Assembly (NCBI RefSeq): GCF_004197395.1
Contig: NZ_SELS01000005.1
Location: 62,001-126,000, forward strand
Reading direction: 5' to 3'
Source of the DNA: Paraburkholderia sp. UYCP14C
Lineage (GTDB): Bacteria > Pseudomonadota > Gammaproteobacteria > Burkholderiales > Burkholderiaceae
DNA: 64,000 bases
Positions 55,127 through 64,000 of the stretch are shown here, one piece after another. Every line of letters begins with the position of its first letter. Positions within the stretch are counted from its first letter, which is position 1. The notes beneath the pieces were generated by a model, which saw nothing but the letters and a program-made list of their open reading frames with translations, searched no databases and was not told where the DNA came from. Both the position numbers and the translations under genes were made by a program.

Positions 55127-56608
55127 TTAGTGGTTGCCGCCGCCGTGGCCCCCGTTGCCGGAGCCACCGCCGCCGTAGCCGCCACCGTGGCCGCCGTTGC
55201 CGCCGTTGCCGCCATGGCCACCGTGGCCTCCGTTGCCGGAGCCGCCGTTGCCTTGACCACCGCCTTCACCGCCATGGCCGCCATGGCCGGAGCCACCGTT
55301 ACCCTGGCCGCCACCGCCTTCACCACCATGGCCGCCGTTTCCGGAGCCACCGTTACCCTGGCCACCACCGCCGTCACCACCATGACCGCCGTGTCCGGAG
55401 CCGCCGTTGCCCTGGCCGCCACCGCCTTCACCACCATGGCCGCCGTTTCCGGAGCCGCCTTTGCCTTCGCCACCACTGTTGCCCGCGCTGCCGTTGCCGC
55501 CGTGGCCGCCGTCGCCATGACCGCTCTGGCCGTGACCACCATCGCCGTGGCCACCATCACCTTGGCCACCATCGCCATGACCGCTGGCACCATGACCACT
55601 ATCGCCATGGCCGCCGTCACCGTGGCCACCATCGCCATGACCGCCGTCACCGTGGCCACCATCGCCGTGACCGCCGTCACCGTGGCCACCATCGCCATGA
55701 CCGCCGTCACCGTGGCCACCATCGCCGTGACCGCCGTCACCATGACCGCTGGCGCCGTGACCGCCGTCACCATCTCCACCATGGCCATGACCGCCATTGC
55801 CATCGCCGTCACCGCTGTGACCATGACCGTGACCGCCATCGCCGTCACCATCACCACCATGACCATGACCGCCATCGCCGTCACCATCCCCGCCGTGGCC
55901 GTGACCATGACCGCCATCGCCGTCACCATCCCCACCGTGGCCATGACCATGACCGCCATCGCCGTCACCATCGCCACCGTGGCCATGACCGTGACCGCCG
56001 TCGCCGTCACCGTCACCACCGTGGCCGTGACCATGACCGTGCCCATGGCCATGCCCACCATCCCCGCCACCGTCTCCACCATCCCCGCCGCCGGTATCCC
56101 CGCCGCCGGTCCCGCCAGTTCCGCCAGTTCCGCCAGTTCCGCCAGTTCCGCCAGTTCCGCCATTCCCCGATCCATCCCCGCCACCACCGCTACCAGCGCC
56201 GCCGCTACCGTTGTTGCCGCCGGTATTTCCCGAGCCCACTCCGCCCGGGCCAGAATTCGCCGAACTATTTCCGCCGCTGCTGCCCGCGCTCGCGCCCGTC
56301 GACGACGTCCCGGTGCCCACCGACGAGCCGGTGGACGACGTCGAGCCGAGCCCCGCCGCCGCGACGCCGAAGGCGCCCGACCCGACTTGCCCGCCCCCCT
56401 GCGACGTGCAGCCCGGCCCACCGCCCGCCGGACATCCGCCGTGCAAGCTCGCCTCGGCGAGCACCATCAGTCCGGGATCCGTGGCCAGCGCGGCGGTGCT
56501 CGCGGAATTCGTCTGCGCACCCGCCATCGCGGCATAGAGGCTAACCGCGACTGCCAAAGCCGCCCGTCGCGTGCCCAATATCCACGCGTCCCCGTTTTGC
56601 TTTTTCAT
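55127..56608 (-). CDS. Secreted Gly/His/Asp-rich low-complexity protein
   Basis: This 493-residue protein has a signal peptide (RRAALAVAVSLYAAMAGAQT) and then a low-complexity body. Residues 60-150 are Gly/Ser/Thr-rich, then come HGHGHGHGHG and repeats of GGDGDGDGGHGHGH, then GGHGD repeated about twelve times, then GNGGSGHGGHGGEGGGGQ blocks to the end. His and Asp at regular spacing suggest metal binding, perhaps Ni, Zn or Cu, outside the cell. GGAGG lies 5 bases before the ATG at 56608. Because the DNA is made of short repeats, long shadow frames exist on both strands; the signal peptide and ribosome site support this one. It may also be a PE-PGRS-like or cell-surface polymer. Confidence 0.78.
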   Translation of the reverse strand: MKKQNGDAWILGTRRAALAVAVSLYAAMAGAQTNSASTAALATDPGLMVLAEASLHGGCPAGGGPGCTSQGGGQVGSGAFGVAAAGLGSTSSTGSSVGTGTSSTGASAGSSGGNSSANSGPGGVGSGNTGGNNGSGGAGSGGGGDGSGNGGTGGTGGTGGTGGTGGTGGGDTGGGDGGDGGGDGGHGHGHGHGHGHGGDGDGDGGHGHGHGGDGDGDGGHGHGHGGDGDGDGGHGHGHGGDGDGDGGHGHGGDGDGDGGHGHGHSGDGDGNGGHGHGGDGDGGHGASGHGDGGHGDGGHGDGGHGDGGHGDGGHGDGGHGDGGHGDGGHGDGGHGDSGHGASGHGDGGQGDGGHGDGGHGQSGHGDGGHGGNGSAGNSGGEGKGGSGNGGHGGEGGGGQGNGGSGHGGHGGDGGGGQGNGGSGNGGHGGEGGGGQGNGGSGHGGHGGEGGGQGNGGSGNGGHGGHGGNGGNGGHGGGYGGGGSGNGGHGGGNH

Positions 56609-57611
56609 TTCACCCTCCTAATTATTTCCCCAGAACGACCGGCCCGATTAACGAGTGAATCTCCTCTCGTCAAGACAACGTAAATCCAAAGTCTCCGCGC
56701 AGCTTCGCTTTACGCGAATTAAAATGCGCCCGATCTAAACACTTCTCTCACGGAAAATCCCCGGTCCGATTTGGCGTGTTTCGAGAGAATCGGCTGGCCG
56801 TGCGCGCACGTGATAGTGAGAGCCGCACAGCGAGGCTTGATGGACGTTGAAGTTATTCGCAGCGCAATCGCGCGACCGTGCGCTAGACCACGCAATGCGA
56901 TATTGCCGATACGGCCTGCCAGGCAGCGTCAAGCGACGATTCGCCCGACCCATCAACTAATCCAGATTCTTCAGACAGGAAATTAAAACTATTGCCTCCG
57001 ACTAAATCGGATCGGCAAAAAGAAAATCAACCATGGGTTTTATCTGACGAATTAGGCTTTTTACACATCGGCCGTTTTATTCATGTGGCCGTCCACACAT
57101 AAAAATGAAAAATGGAAAAGGCGAATGAGAGCAATCCAATAGACAACGCAATAAAAATCATCGCAAAGCGCACGCGAAACATTACGCGTCGTTGCGCAAT
57201 GCGCGTGCGCCGAGAAAATCGGTGTCGCGATGTGCGCTACCTCGCACAGTCGTCGACCGTGCGCTTCAGCCGCACGCGATCACGACCCTCGTCATCTGCA
57301 AAGTGTCGTGGCACAACCACCAGCGCGTCAGATAACCAACACATCGGCGCGCACGTTATTTCCGAAGCATTCCCACCATCTTCGGCGCTTAGGCTGCGAA
57401 GCGTCGTCGTCGCGCCCGCAAAAGCCTGTCCCACGAGCGACCGCGGGGAATTGCGCACCGACGCGGGTAAACCTTTGTTTGACTTCGACGCGCCGCCCCG
57501 TTTACTGCACGCAGCCGAATCTCTCAATCCGCTTTCATTCACCGCCCGCGTTTAGTTTGGTCTGCTGAGCAGTGTTCTGCGAGCGCCTTTCCCTGTCCGA
57601 CGAGGTACAAC
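56609..57611. other. Gene-free A/T-rich region
   Basis: This 1003-base region between divergent genes is among the most A/T-rich stretches of the window, above all at 56985-57190. Short frames (e.g. 147 residues from 57112) have no recognisable domain or ribosome site. It should hold the promoters of the Gly/His-rich protein and BBE oxidoreductase genes, and could be an H-NS target or a remnant of foreign DNA. Confidence 0.5.
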
Positions 57612-59000
57612 ATGGTTACTATCTCCAGCAGCGCGGTCGACGAATTCAAATCCGGACTACGCGGCCAGCTTCTGCTGCCCGACACGCCGGGCTTCGACAC
57701 GGCGCGCAGCATCTGGAACGCGATGATCGACCGTTCTCCCGCGATGATCCTGCGCTGCGCGGGCGTCGCCGACGTGCGCCGCGGCGTCGCCTTCGCGCGC
57801 GACAACGGCTTGCCGCTCGCAATTCGCGGCGGCGGCCACAACATCGGCGGCAGCGCTGTGTGCGACGACGGCCTCGTGCTCGATCTGTCCACGATGAAAT
57901 CGGTGCGAATCGACCCGGACGCGCGGCGCGCGCATGTCGAACCTGGCGCGACGCTGCACGATCTCGACCACGAAGCGCAGGCATTCGGACTCGCGACGCC
58001 GCTCGGCATCAATTCGACGACCGGCGTGGCAGGTCTGACGCTCGGCGGCGGCTTCGGCTGGTTGAGCCGCCGCCTCGGCATGACGATCGACAACCTCGTC
58101 GCGGCCGACATCGTCACCGCGGACGGCGAACTGCGCCACCTGAACGCCTCCACGAATGAGGATCTGTTCTGGGCGATTCGCGGCGGCGGCGGCAATTTCG
58201 GCGTGGTGACGCGATTCGAGTTCGCGCTGCATGAGGTCGGCCCGCTGGTCTACGGTGGCCTCGTCGTGTTGCCGTTCGCCGAGGCGAAGGAAGCACTGAT
58301 CAAATACCGCGATGCCGTGCCCGCGATGCCCGACGAACTGGCCGTATGGGCCGTCGCCCGGCTCGCGCCACCGCTGCCGTTCCTGTCGCCCGATGTGCAC
58401 GGCAAGCCCGTGCTGGTGTTCGCGATGTGCTACAACGGGCCGGTCGAAAACGGCCCAGCCGCGGTGGAAGCCGCGCGCGGCTTTGGCAAGCCGCTCGGCG
58501 AACATCTTGGTCCCATGCCCTATGAAATGTGGCAACAGGCCTTCGATCCGCTGCTCACGCCGGGCGCGCGCAACTACTGGAAGTCGCACAACCTCGCCAC
58601 CATCGACGATGGTCTGATCGACGCGCTGATCCGCGCGATCGACACGCTGCCGTCCGAGCAATGCGAAATTTTCTTCGGGCTGATCGGCGCGCAAACGCAG
58701 CGCGTGGCGGTCGACGCGACCGCCTACCCGGCCCGCGAAACGCAATACGCGATGAACGTGCACGGCCGCTGGGACGATGCGCGCGATGACGAGCGCTGCG
58801 TCGCGTGGGCGCGCGACTTTTTCGACGCGTCGCGTCCCTTTGCGCTAGGCAGCGTGTACGTGAACTTCATGACGCAGGAAGAAGGCGGCCGTATCGCGGA
58901 TGCTTATGGGCCGAACTATGACCGGCTCGTTGCCGTGAAGAACCGCTACGACCCGCGCAATCTGTTCCGCCATAACCAGAACATTCGCCCGACGGAGTAG
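57612..59000 (+). CDS. FAD-binding oxidoreductase of the berberine bridge enzyme type
   Basis: This 462-residue flavoprotein has a PCMH-type FAD domain: AIRGGGHNIGGSAVCDDG with the histidine that can form the 8-alpha covalent bond, then GVAGLTLGGGFGWLSRRLG. In plant-type BBE proteins a cysteine in this second loop gives a second bond; here the position reads Trp, so a single bond is expected. The C-terminal VKNRYDPRNLFRHNQNI is the BBE closing motif. It should oxidise an alcohol or sugar with oxygen or a carrier as acceptor. Substrate unknown. GACGAGGTAC precedes the ATG at 57612. It stands alone. Confidence 0.88.
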   Translation: MVTISSSAVDEFKSGLRGQLLLPDTPGFDTARSIWNAMIDRSPAMILRCAGVADVRRGVAFARDNGLPLAIRGGGHNIGGSAVCDDGLVLDLSTMKSVRIDPDARRAHVEPGATLHDLDHEAQAFGLATPLGINSTTGVAGLTLGGGFGWLSRRLGMTIDNLVAADIVTADGELRHLNASTNEDLFWAIRGGGGNFGVVTRFEFALHEVGPLVYGGLVVLPFAEAKEALIKYRDAVPAMPDELAVWAVARLAPPLPFLSPDVHGKPVLVFAMCYNGPVENGPAAVEAARGFGKPLGEHLGPMPYEMWQQAFDPLLTPGARNYWKSHNLATIDDGLIDALIRAIDTLPSEQCEIFFGLIGAQTQRVAVDATAYPARETQYAMNVHGRWDDARDDERCVAWARDFFDASRPFALGSVYVNFMTQEEGGRIADAYGPNYDRLVAVKNRYDPRNLFRHNQNIRPTE

Positions 59001-59038
59001 CGTCGACGCGCGACGCAGATCGACGAAAGCGCCCAACT

Positions 59039-59081
59039 CCAATGGCCGCACCGCCCTCGCACAGGGCGGCGCGGCCATTGG
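59039..59081 (+). terminator. Long hairpin terminator after the BBE gene
   Basis: CCAATGGCCGC pairs with GCGGCCATTGG and, inside, CCGCCCT pairs with AGGGCGG, separated by one A-C mismatch; the loop is CGCAC. The 19-base stem ends transcription 38 bases after the stop. No T-run follows. Confidence 0.75.
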
Positions 59082-59264
59082 GCACACTACCTGCTACTCC
59101 ACTGACGGACGCCCGCGATGCGCGGCGTCGCGGCATGCCTGCTGAACGACGATACCCGCGCGCACGGAACCTCTCGCGTGCAAATGAGAACAAAGCAAAG
59201 CAGGCGGCTCGCCGCACTCTTCCATAACGTACAAAACGCGTGAGAAACGCAAAGGAAAACAGTC

Positions 59265-59855
59265 ATGCGCAGACGACAATTCATCATGACCGGCAGCGCT
59301 GCATTGGCCGTCGCAGGCCTGAGCCTCACCGGTTGCACGACGACTTCGCCGTCCTCGAACGCATCGCCTTCGGCCAACGCCGGCAAGCGCGACACGATCA
59401 ACGCGGGCGTCGACGCGACGCTCGCGCGTCTTTACGAAAACGTCGACGGTTCGCGCGAGCTCGTCGGCAAAGCGCGCGGCGTGCTGGTGTTTCCGTCGGT
59501 GATCTCGGCCGGCTTCTGGGTCGGTGGACAGTATGGTGAAGGGGCGATGCGCATCGATGGCCGCACGGTCGGCTACTACAGCACGGTCGCGGGCTCGTTC
59601 GGCTTGCAGATCGGCGCGCAGTCGAAGGCGCTCGTGTTCCTGTTCATGACGCAGGAGGCACTCGACGAATTCATGCACAGCCAGGGCTGGGCCGTCGGCG
59701 CGAATGCGACCGTTGCCGTGCTGAAGGTCGGCGCGAACGGTGCGGTCGATTCGTCGACCGCGACGAGCCCGGTGCAGGCTTTCGTGCTGACCAACGGCGG
59801 CTTGATGGCCGGCGTGTCGCTCGAAGGCACGAAGGTGTCGCGGCTGATCATCTAA
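59265..59855 (+). CDS. SYLF-domain lipid-binding lipoprotein
   Basis: This 196-residue protein has a lipoprotein signal with a twin-arginine-like start (MRRRQFIMTGSAALAVAG) and lipobox LTGC. The mature part is a SYLF (Ysc84/DUF500) domain: ARGVLVFPSVISAGFWVGGQ, YYSTVAGSFGLQIGAQSK and ALVFLFMTQEAL. SYLF proteins bind phospholipid. GGAAAAC lies before the ATG at 59265. It has no operon partner and is convergent with the chemoreceptor gene. Confidence 0.9.
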   Translation: MRRRQFIMTGSAALAVAGLSLTGCTTTSPSSNASPSANAGKRDTINAGVDATLARLYENVDGSRELVGKARGVLVFPSVISAGFWVGGQYGEGAMRIDGRTVGYYSTVAGSFGLQIGAQSKALVFLFMTQEALDEFMHSQGWAVGANATVAVLKVGANGAVDSSTATSPVQAFVLTNGGLMAGVSLEGTKVSRLII

Positions 59856-59939
59856 AGAAACCGGCGATTGTTGAGCCGCGCGGGGATCGGCTTCGCGCGT
59901 GCGGTGAACTCGCGCGCATCGACAACGCGGTCTCGCGCT

Positions 59940-61499
59940 TTAGCGCTGCTGCGGCAACCTGAACACCGCAATCGCTGCCGACAATTGCCCGGTCTGCGTC
60001 CTCAGCACATCGGCCGCGGCGCTCGCTTCCTCGACGAGCGCTGCATTCTGCTGCGTCGTCTGATCCATGCTCGCGACCGCGATGTTGACCTGCTCGATGC
60101 CCGAAGTCTGCTCGGCCGACGCCGCGCTGATCTCGCCCATGATGTCGTTGACACGACGCACCGCCTGCACGACTTCCTGCATGGTGTCGCCCGCGCGCCC
60201 GACATGCTCCGAGCCGCCCGCGATCTGCGCGGCCGATTCCTCGATCAGCGCCTTGATCTCCTTCGCGGCCGCCGCGCTGCGTTGCGCGAGCGTGCGCACT
60301 TCGCCCGCGACCACCGCGAAACCGCGGCCTTCCTCGCCCGCGCGCGCCGCCTCGACGGCCGCGTTCAGCGCGAGAATATTGGTCTGAAAAGCAATCCCTT
60401 CGATCACGCCGATGATGTCGCCGATCCGGTGCGACGACTGCGAAATCCCGCGCATCGTGTCGATCACCTGACCGACCACCGCGCCGCCGCGCGCCGCGGT
60501 CTCCGACGCATTGTGCGCGAGCTGGCTCGCCTGCTTCGCGTTGTCGGCGTTCTGGCGCACGGTCGCGGTGATCTGCTCCATGCTCGACGCGGTCTCGCCG
60601 AGCGCGGCCGCCTGCTGCTCGGTGCGGCGCGACAGATCCGAATTACCCGCTGCGATCTCGTTCGATACCGACGAAATCAGCGTCGCGCCGCCGCGAATCT
60701 GCTCGATCGCCTGCGCGAGACGCTGCTGCATGCGTTTCATCGCTGCGAGCAGGCTCGTCCTGTCACCGCTCTTCGCGTCGACGACCACGTCGAGATCGCC
60801 GTCCGCGATACGCGACGCGATCTGCACCGCGTACGCCGGTTCGCCGCCAAGCTGACGCAGAATGCTGCGCAGAATCACGCCGATCACCACCGACACGAGC
60901 GCGCAAAGCACCAGCGCCGCGATCACGTATTGCACGAGGGTGCGGTAGAACACGGCGTCGATGTCGTCCGTGAAGACACCGGTGACGATGGTCCAGTCCC
61001 ACGGCTTGTAAAGCCGCATGTAGTTGGTCTTGGGCCCGAGCTTGTCGGTGCCGGGTTTCGGGAACATCAGGTGGACGAAGGCCTCGCCTTCGCGCTGGGT
61101 TTGCTCGGAACCTTCCTTGAATACATGGCGGCCGTCCGGATCGGTGACGTTGGTCATGTCCTTGCCGACGAGGTCGGCGCGCGTCGCATGCATCAGCACG
61201 CGCGCGTGGCTGTCTTCGAGCACGAGATAGCCGCCGGCACCGTCGTAGCGCATGGCGCGCAGGTCGTCCATCGCGGCGCGCTGCGCGTCGGCGAGCGGCA
61301 TCGTGCCGGCCGCGACGAGCCCGTTGTAGCGATCGAGCACGCTGTACGCGATGCTGACCACGTTTTTCAGCTCGGCCTCACGATCGGCGATCATCGTGTC
61401 GCGCGTCTTGAACGCCCCCCACAGGCCGATCGCCAGAATGCCCATGCACATCACCGCGAGCGCGAGCCAGAGCCGCACTTTCAGGCGAAACCGTTCCAT
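59940..61499 (-). CDS. Methyl-accepting chemotaxis protein with Cache sensor
   Basis: This 519-residue receptor has a first helix ([20 protein letters not shown]), an sCache_2 domain ([35 protein letters not shown]), a second helix near 195-213, a HAMP domain with [11 protein letters not shown], and a cytoplasmic signalling rod. The tip is [20 protein letters not shown], about residue 370, with [17 protein letters not shown], which contacts CheW and Che[19 protein letters not shown] is a methylation helix motif. The WDW and LMHAT features resemble the kinase at 36250, so both may sense small carboxylates. No CheR-binding pentapeptide is at the end. Confidence 0.93.
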   Translation of the reverse strand: MERFRLKVRLWLALAVMCMGILAIGLWGAFKTRDTMIADREAELKNVVSIAYSVLDRYNGLVAAGTMPLADAQRAAMDDLRAMRYDGAGGYLVLEDSHARVLMHATRADLVGKDMTNVTDPDGRHVFKEGSEQTQREGEAFVHLMFPKPGTDKLGPKTNYMRLYKPWDWTIVTGVFTDDIDAVFYRTLVQYVIAALVLCALVSVVIGVILRSILRQLGGEPAYAVQIASRIADGDLDVVVDAKSGDRTSLLAAMKRMQQRLAQAIEQIRGGATLISSVSNEIAAGNSDLSRRTEQQAAALGETASSMEQITATVRQNADNAKQASQLAHNASETAARGGAVVGQVIDTMRGISQSSHRIGDIIGVIEGIAFQTNILALNAAVEAARAGEEGRGFAVVAGEVRTLAQRSAAAAKEIKALIEESAAQIAGGSEHVGRAGDTMQEVVQAVRRVNDIMGEISAASAEQTSGIEQVNIAVASMDQTTQQNAALVEEASAAADVLRTQTGQLSAAIAVFRLPQQR

Positions 61500-61624
61500 C
61501 TTCCGTATCCCTTGTCGTGGTCGGCGGCTGTCCGCGCGAGCGGACGCCGCAAACGTTTCATGTCGTTGTCGGGATTAACGGCGCGACGGGGGAAAACTTC
61601 AGTGCGGCTTCAAGGTTGCGGGTT

Positions 61625-62164
61625 TCACTCCGGCGGCAGCGTCAGCGCCGCCACCTCGCAGCGCGGCCATTGCCGCAGCACGTCGGGCGCGAGCAGCAGC
61701 TTGGCCGCACGCATGCCCGCGCCCATCACGACCTGCGCGCGCTCCATCACCGCGGCGTCGACCAGAACCCGCCAGTCGGCCGGCAGACCGAACGCGGTAA
61801 TGCCGCCGAACTCCATCTGGCTATGCTCGACCGCCGCCTCGCGCTTCGCGAACGACAACCGCTGTGCGCCGAGCGCGGCCTTCACCGCGCCGTTGATGTC
61901 GAGCCGCCGCGAGCCGAGCGACACCAGCGCCGCAAAGTGTTCGCCACCGTCTTTCTTGTACCGGACCACGATCGTGTTCGCGCAGTCTTCGAGACCGAAG
62001 CCGTAGCGCGCGCTGAATGCGGCGGTGTCGGAGGCGTCGTCGGTGACGGCGAACACCGTGATCCCGTGCGCCGGCAATTGTTCGATGACGTGCGCGGGCA
62101 GATGCGCGCTCCACTGGTCGCGCTCGATGACGTCCAGTTGCTGTACGAGTTCGTGCGAATGCAT
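61625..62164 (-). CDS. YbaK/EbsC-type aminoacyl-tRNA deacylase
   Basis: This 179-residue protein is of the YbaK/ProX family that removes mischarged amino acids from tRNA. It shows DTAAFSARYGFGLEDCANTI, VVRYKKDGGEHFAALVSLGS with the conserved Lys, then RRLDINGAVKAALGAQRLSF, and GGITAFGLPADW. The ATG at 62164 (MHSHELVQQLDV) fits the family start; the frame is open 51 codons further but that part has no homologous look. The type of amino acid cleared, Cys-tRNA or Ala-tRNA for example, cannot be read. Confidence 0.85.
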   Translation of the reverse strand: MHSHELVQQLDVIERDQWSAHLPAHVIEQLPAHGITVFAVTDDASDTAAFSARYGFGLEDCANTIVVRYKKDGGEHFAALVSLGSRRLDINGAVKAALGAQRLSFAKREAAVEHSQMEFGGITAFGLPADWRVLVDAAVMERAQVVMGAGMRAAKLLLAPDVLRQWPRCEVAALTLPPE

Positions 62165-62349
62165 GATGAACGGAAAGGTGACATTAACCCGCTGCATTCT
62201 AGCGGTACGCGCGGACGGCCGCGAAACAGTGCTCGAAAGCAGCCCATGAAACGCACCACCTAACTTGTATAGTGACGTGACGGGCACGAGGTTTGCGCAA
62301 GGCAACGGAGCAAACACCGTGAAAGCGCCGTCACGATTCAGACACGATC

Positions 62350-63615
62350 ATGGACATCGACACCCTTTCTCGCGAGAACCTCCAGCAGGCCGCGCGTCAT
62401 CAGGCCAACTGGGCGATCGGCGCACTGCGGCAGTTCACGGAGAACCGCTGTCCGGCGATGGCGGCGAGCATCGCGTTCTATGCGGCGTTCTCGCTCGCGC
62501 CGACGCTCGTGATGGTGCTCGCGGTGGCCGGCTGGTTCTTCGGCCCGGCGGCCGCGCGCGGCGAGCTGTTCGGTCACATCAACGGCCTGATCGGCGACCA
62601 GGCCGCGGCCGGCGTGCAGACGATCGTCGAGAACGCGCATCACGCGGGCGCCAAAGGCGGCATCGCGACGATCATTTCATTCTCGCTGCTGGCGATCGGC
62701 GCGTCGGCGACGTTCTCGTCGCTGAACAGTGCGCTCAATTTAGTGTGGCCGTACAGCGGGCCCCGCACGGCCAGCTGGCTCGCGCTGGTGCGGGTGCGGC
62801 TGATTTCGTTCGGGCTCGTGCTCGGCGTCGCATTCCTGCTGATCGTGTCGCTGGTGCTCGATACGGTCATCGTTTTCATCGGCAACTGGTTGTGGGGCGA
62901 CTCGCCGTATGTCGTGATCGGCAATCTGCTGCAGCTCGGCGTCGGGCTGCTCGTGCTGATCTTCGCGTTCGCCGGACTGCTCAAGTTCCTGCCCGACGCA
63001 CAAGTGCTGTGGCGCGATGCGCTGGTGGGCGGCATCGTCGCGGCCGTTCTGTTTACCGCCGGCAAGAAGCTGTTCGCGCTCTATCTCGCGCATGCGGGAA
63101 TGGCCAGCTCGTTCGGCGCGGCCGGCTCGCTCGCGGTGCTGCTGATGTGGCTGTACTTCTCGGCCGCGGTGCTGCTGCTCGGCGCGGAGTTTTCGGCGGC
63201 ACGCGGCAGGCTGCACGATCCGCGCGGCGGCTGGGGCATGCAGGGCGATGCGCCGCCGGGCAACCGCGCGAAGCTCGCGTCGGTGCTGGCGGCATCGACC
63301 GTCGCGGGGCACGCCACGCCATCTGCTCACGCAACTGTAGGCATGGCCGGCGACACGGATGCGCCGCTGCTGGCGGCGAACGCGGCGGCGCAAAAGCGCT
63401 CCGCGCATGAGACCGCGGTGGACGTCACGCGCAAAGTGCTCGACGCCGAAGCACAAGCCACCCGTTTCGCCGCGTCGGCGCTCGTCGAAGCGCGCCGCCA
63501 GGCGACGGTCGCCGACCGCTACGTGCGACGCAACCCGTGGACCTCGGTGCTGCTCGCGGCCGCCGCGGGGCTCACGGCCGCGGCCGTGGCGCGCCGTGGC
63601 GGCGCGCGGCGCTGA
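62350..63615 (+). CDS. YihY/BrkB membrane protein with DUF883-like C-terminal tail
   Basis: Residues 1-290 are a YihY/BrkB (formerly RNase BN) protein with six helices: RQFTENRCPAMAASIAFYAA, FSLLAIGASATFSSLNSALN, and AVLLMWLYFSAAVLLLGAEF. The last 70 residues, RRQATVADRYVRRNPWTSV and then LLAAAAGLTAAAVARR, match the end of ElaB/YqjD (DUF883) proteins, which anchor ribosomes to the membrane. So this appears a fusion of the two. The length, 421 residues, exceeds the usual 280-330. ATG at 62350; the function of either family is uncertain. Confidence 0.85.
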   Translation: MDIDTLSRENLQQAARHQANWAIGALRQFTENRCPAMAASIAFYAAFSLAPTLVMVLAVAGWFFGPAAARGELFGHINGLIGDQAAAGVQTIVENAHHAGAKGGIATIISFSLLAIGASATFSSLNSALNLVWPYSGPRTASWLALVRVRLISFGLVLGVAFLLIVSLVLDTVIVFIGNWLWGDSPYVVIGNLLQLGVGLLVLIFAFAGLLKFLPDAQVLWRDALVGGIVAAVLFTAGKKLFALYLAHAGMASSFGAAGSLAVLLMWLYFSAAVLLLGAEFSAARGRLHDPRGGWGMQGDAPPGNRAKLASVLAASTVAGHATPSAHATVGMAGDTDAPLLAANAAAQKRSAHETAVDVTRKVLDAEAQATRFAASALVEARRQATVADRYVRRNPWTSVLLAAAAGLTAAAVARRGGARR

Positions 63616-63989
63616 AACGGGCGCTTCGATTGCCCTTGGACACAACGCGCCCCTTCTGTCCAGCCTGTCTAGTCATTTCATCGGCAATTTCTTTTATGTT
63701 TTCGCTACAAAGTCGAGCAGACGTGTAGACGACTAGATTACGTTCCGCATGCGAATAGGTGCGGATAGTGCTTACACTCAGGCGGTCATTGTCAACAAAT
63801 CAACAATAATGCGCATTTGGACGACAAATATCGCGCAAACAGAAATAATCGTTGATGGGCTTTAAATACAAGGGTTTGCATCGATTGTCAGTTTTTGGCG
63901 ACACTCTTTTTTTTCCGTTTCTACCCTGCGGAGCCGGTGAGCTATTCTGCAATCCGCAACAACGAACAATCATCTGCGTGGAGAAATGG
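63616..63989. other. Promoter region before the last gene
   Basis: This 374-base A/T-rich stretch after the YihY gene has no recognisable gene. It includes TAGACGACTA (63726-63735), which is the reverse complement of TAGTCGTCTA upstream of phnC. Confidence 0.45.
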
Positions 63990-64000
63990 ATGAAACGAAT
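63990..64000 (+). CDS. Start of a gene cut by the window edge
   Basis: The last 11 bases read ATGAAACGAAT (Met-Lys-Arg) after GGAG at 6 bases, a typical start of an exported protein. Nothing can be said of the product. An ATG at 63985 in another frame is possible. Confidence 0.35.

Noticed and set aside
55127-56110. CRISPR-like short DNA repeats
   Set aside because: The repeats are 3-base-phased codons for Gly, His and Asp without unique spacers of constant length and without cas genes.
54757-56683. Alternative long frames (554 and 572 codons) over the Gly-rich protein
   Set aside because: They arise because the repeats lack stops in several frames. Only the frame from 56608 has both a signal peptide and a strong ribosome site.
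59868-62006. A 712-codon plus-strand frame over the chemoreceptor
   Set aside because: Antisense to a well-supported chemoreceptor and deacylase; no domain.

Overview
The window is a high-GC chromosomal segment that looks like a beta-proteobacterium of the Burkholderia sensu lato group, most likely Paraburkholderia or Caballeronia. The clues are third-position G/C codon use, a 1612-residue NAD-glutamate dehydrogenase, trimeric general porins with the SVTLYG start, DUF4148, H-NS with an extended tail, and the DUF3348/DUF802/OmpA/DUF2894 gene set. I saw no rRNA, tRNA, CRISPR array, integrase or intact insertion sequence.

Layout. 0-10 kb: secreted GH28 polygalacturonase, CDF metal exporter, NAD-glutamate dehydrogenase, and an alpha/beta hydrolase overlapping an M14 peptidase. 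9.7-12.8 kb: a phnCDE phosphonate-type ABC importer behind an 11-bp-phased array of Pho-box-like heptamers and a GTCTAGAC palindrome, closed by a strong terminator. 13-24 kb: EamA transporter, a rearrangement scar joining a beheaded porin to a beheaded MmgE/PrpD gene, thioesterase, an atypical receiver protein, a Pro/Ala-rich anchored protein, HAD phosphatase, intact porin, NhaR-type regulator, TerC and a zinc-ribbon protein.

23.5-28.7 kb, minus strand: DUF3348, then a MotA/ExbB-like membrane protein with a very long coiled tail (DUF802 type), a MotB/OmpA-like partner, and DUF2894. The genes are tightly packed and the two channel-like genes overlap. I read this as an undescribed ion-driven envelope machine distantly like ZorAB, and it is the most interesting part of the window. 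The tail holds four nearly identical 87-residue repeats.

28.9-38.9 kb: a DadA-like oxidase; a Fur-controlled siderophore operon (Fiu/PiuA receptor, Sel1 protein, PiuC hydroxylase); a monocarboxylate permease MctP with its small partner, divergent from the two-component pair MctS/MctR; and a BON-domain protein whose ribosome site lies inside a perfect hairpin. 38.9-45 kb is a patchwork: gene-poor stretches, a lipoprotein, an unusual O-antigen-ligase/GT9 fusion, a broken MFS gene and a beheaded unknown gene.

45-64 kb: cardiolipin synthase-like protein, an H-NS with two DNA-binding modules and a histone-H1-like tail, several small uncharacterised proteins, DUF6765, DUF488, an FKBP isomerase, the helicase and PdeM nuclease of the ligase-associated DNA damage set, a secreted Gly/His/Asp repeat protein, a BBE-type flavoprotein, a SYLF lipoprotein, a chemoreceptor, a YbaK-type deacylase and a YihY/BrkB protein with a DUF883-like tail. 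The window ends at the start of another gene.
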